Program-made: the position numbers and the translations under genes
Source of the DNA: Sciscionella marina DSM 45152
Lineage (GTDB): Bacteria > Actinomycetota > Actinomycetes > Mycobacteriales > Pseudonocardiaceae
Assembly (NCBI RefSeq): GCF_000379465.1
Contig: NZ_KB905403.1
Coordinates: 124,181-188,180 of the forward strand
Reading direction: 5' to 3'
Length of the DNA stretch: 64,000 bases
Notes under the pieces: generated by a model
What the model saw: the letters and a program-made list of their open reading frames with translations, nothing else
Database searches by the model: none
What the model was told of the DNA's origin: nothing
Shown here: in pieces, positions 63,489-64,000 of the stretch
Layout of the letters: each line of letters starts with the position of its first letter
Numbering within the stretch: position 1 is the stretch's first letter

Positions 63489-63741
63489 TGGTTCCACCAG
63501 AGACCGCTGGTTTTCCCCGGATGGGGAACGAAGGCCCGGAACAGGATCGGGCGGCCCGCGCAGGAGGACGAGGCAGACGCGTTCGTGCTGGATGTCGTTC
63601 CGCAGTGCGCGCCGGTTCTGTGTCAGACGCAGAGCTTCAGGCCCCGTGTTTCCGCGCCGGGGCGTTTTCGATTCTTCCTCCTCCGGGTTACTCGTCAGGC
63701 CGACACCTGAACCAGTACGGCCAAACCTATGAGAGGAGGCG
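63489..63741 (+). promoter_or_regulatory. L10 leader and attenuator upstream of rplJ
   Basis: The 313-bp gap before rplJ holds paired elements typical of the L10(L12)4 binding leader: CCAGAGACCGCTGG, TTCCCC-GGAT-GGGGAA and GCCCG...CGGGC between about 63489 and 63570. A terminator-like hairpin GCCCCG...CGGGGC (63641-63663) is followed by GTTTTCGATTCTT. This supports autoregulation of rplJ-rplL by attenuation. Confidence 0.75.
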
Positions 63742-63743
63742 CC

Positions 63744-64000
63744 ATGGCGAAGCCCGAGAAGGTGGCGGCGGTTGCCGAGATCGCGGGCAAGTTCCGTGAC
63801 TCGACCGCGGCCGTGATCACCGAGTATCGCGGGCTCTCCATGTCGCAGCTCACCAGCCTTCGCCGGGAACTCGGCGAAGGCGCCAGCTACCGAGTCGCGA
63901 AGAACACCCTCGTGAAGTGGGCGGCGGCGGATGCGGGCATCAAGGGTCTCGACGACCTGTTCGTCGGCCCGACCGCGATCGCCTTCATCACCGGGGAACC
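63744..64000 (+). CDS. rplJ: 50S ribosomal protein L10 (3' part outside window)
   Basis: The first 85 codons are visible: [61 protein letters not shown]..., which is the L10 N-terminal globular domain that binds 23S rRNA and anchors the L7/L12 stalk. GAGAGGAGG ribosome site before the ATG. The gene runs off the window; rplL is expected next. Confidence 0.96.
   Translation, partial: MAKPEKVAAVAEIAGKFRDSTAAVITEYRGLSMSQLTSLRRELGEGASYRVAKNTLVKWAAADAGIKGLDDLFVGPTAIAFITGE

Overview
The window is about 64 kb of very GC-rich DNA from a high-GC Gram-positive bacterium (Actinobacteria). The right end fixes the lineage best: tRNA-Thr, tRNA-Met, rpmG, a hadA/hadB-type MaoC pair, tRNA-Trp, secE, nusG, rplA and rplJ follow the mycobacterial order thrT-metT-rpmG2-hadABC-trpT-secE-nusG-rplK-rplA. 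Frequent GTG/TTG starts, 4-base ATGA gene overlaps, a DUF5926 protein and IdeR- and KstR-like sites agree. I infer a Pseudonocardiaceae-like actinomycete; the species cannot be named from the sequence.

Layout. 1-4378: a minus-strand operon of an amino-acid-type ABC transporter (ATPase, permease, lipoprotein), a nitrilase-family amidohydrolase and a second solute-binding-like protein, facing a MocR-type regulator (4497-5849). 5846-12965: NmrA-like reductase, small unknown protein, then an aldehyde dehydrogenase / unknown / aminoglycoside-phosphotransferase-like operon preceded by a KstR-like palindrome, and a GntR regulator divergent from a VOC protein and an SDR. 13059-15462: DUF5926, DUF952 and a SigE-family sigma factor with a membrane partner. 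15759-20174: BfrB-type ferritin with tandem iron boxes, HD hydrolase, MarR regulator, acetolactate-synthase-like enzyme and a DUF2306 membrane protein. 20510-25917: fused PabA-PabB and a Tm-1-like module (UPF0261, PEP-hydrolase-like TIM barrel, SRPBCC) divergent from a PEP-mutase/isocitrate-lyase-family enzyme. 25902-35757: TetR with twin operators and a flavin monooxygenase, secreted hydrolases, a drug-resistance-type UvrA-like protein and MFS pump, and a TDT-family transporter. 35995-44011: LysR, nitronate monooxygenase, HxlR, an epoxide-hydrolase-like protein, SoxR facing a flavin reductase with matching SoxR boxes, methyltransferase, AidB-like dehydrogenase, a 24-bp tandem repeat and a mini S1-domain gene with a structured leader. 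44142-53792: MoxR/VWA pair, GNAT, SRPBCC, secreted GH31, GlcD-like oxidase and a membrane c-di-GMP protein whose GGDEF is degenerate and EAL intact. 53860-64000: the tRNA/translation region.

The most noteworthy points are: no rplK (L11) between nusG and rplA, with an L1-type mRNA site directly before rplA; the hairpin-rich leader that sequesters the Shine-Dalgarno of the mini S1 gene; the split Tm-1 module with a perfect palindrome in its divergent promoter; and several well-formed operators (SoxR, TetR, IdeR, KstR-like, GntR) readable from sequence. No CRISPR array, prophage, transposase, or PKS/NRPS cluster was found. All statements are from reading the sequence; no database search was run.
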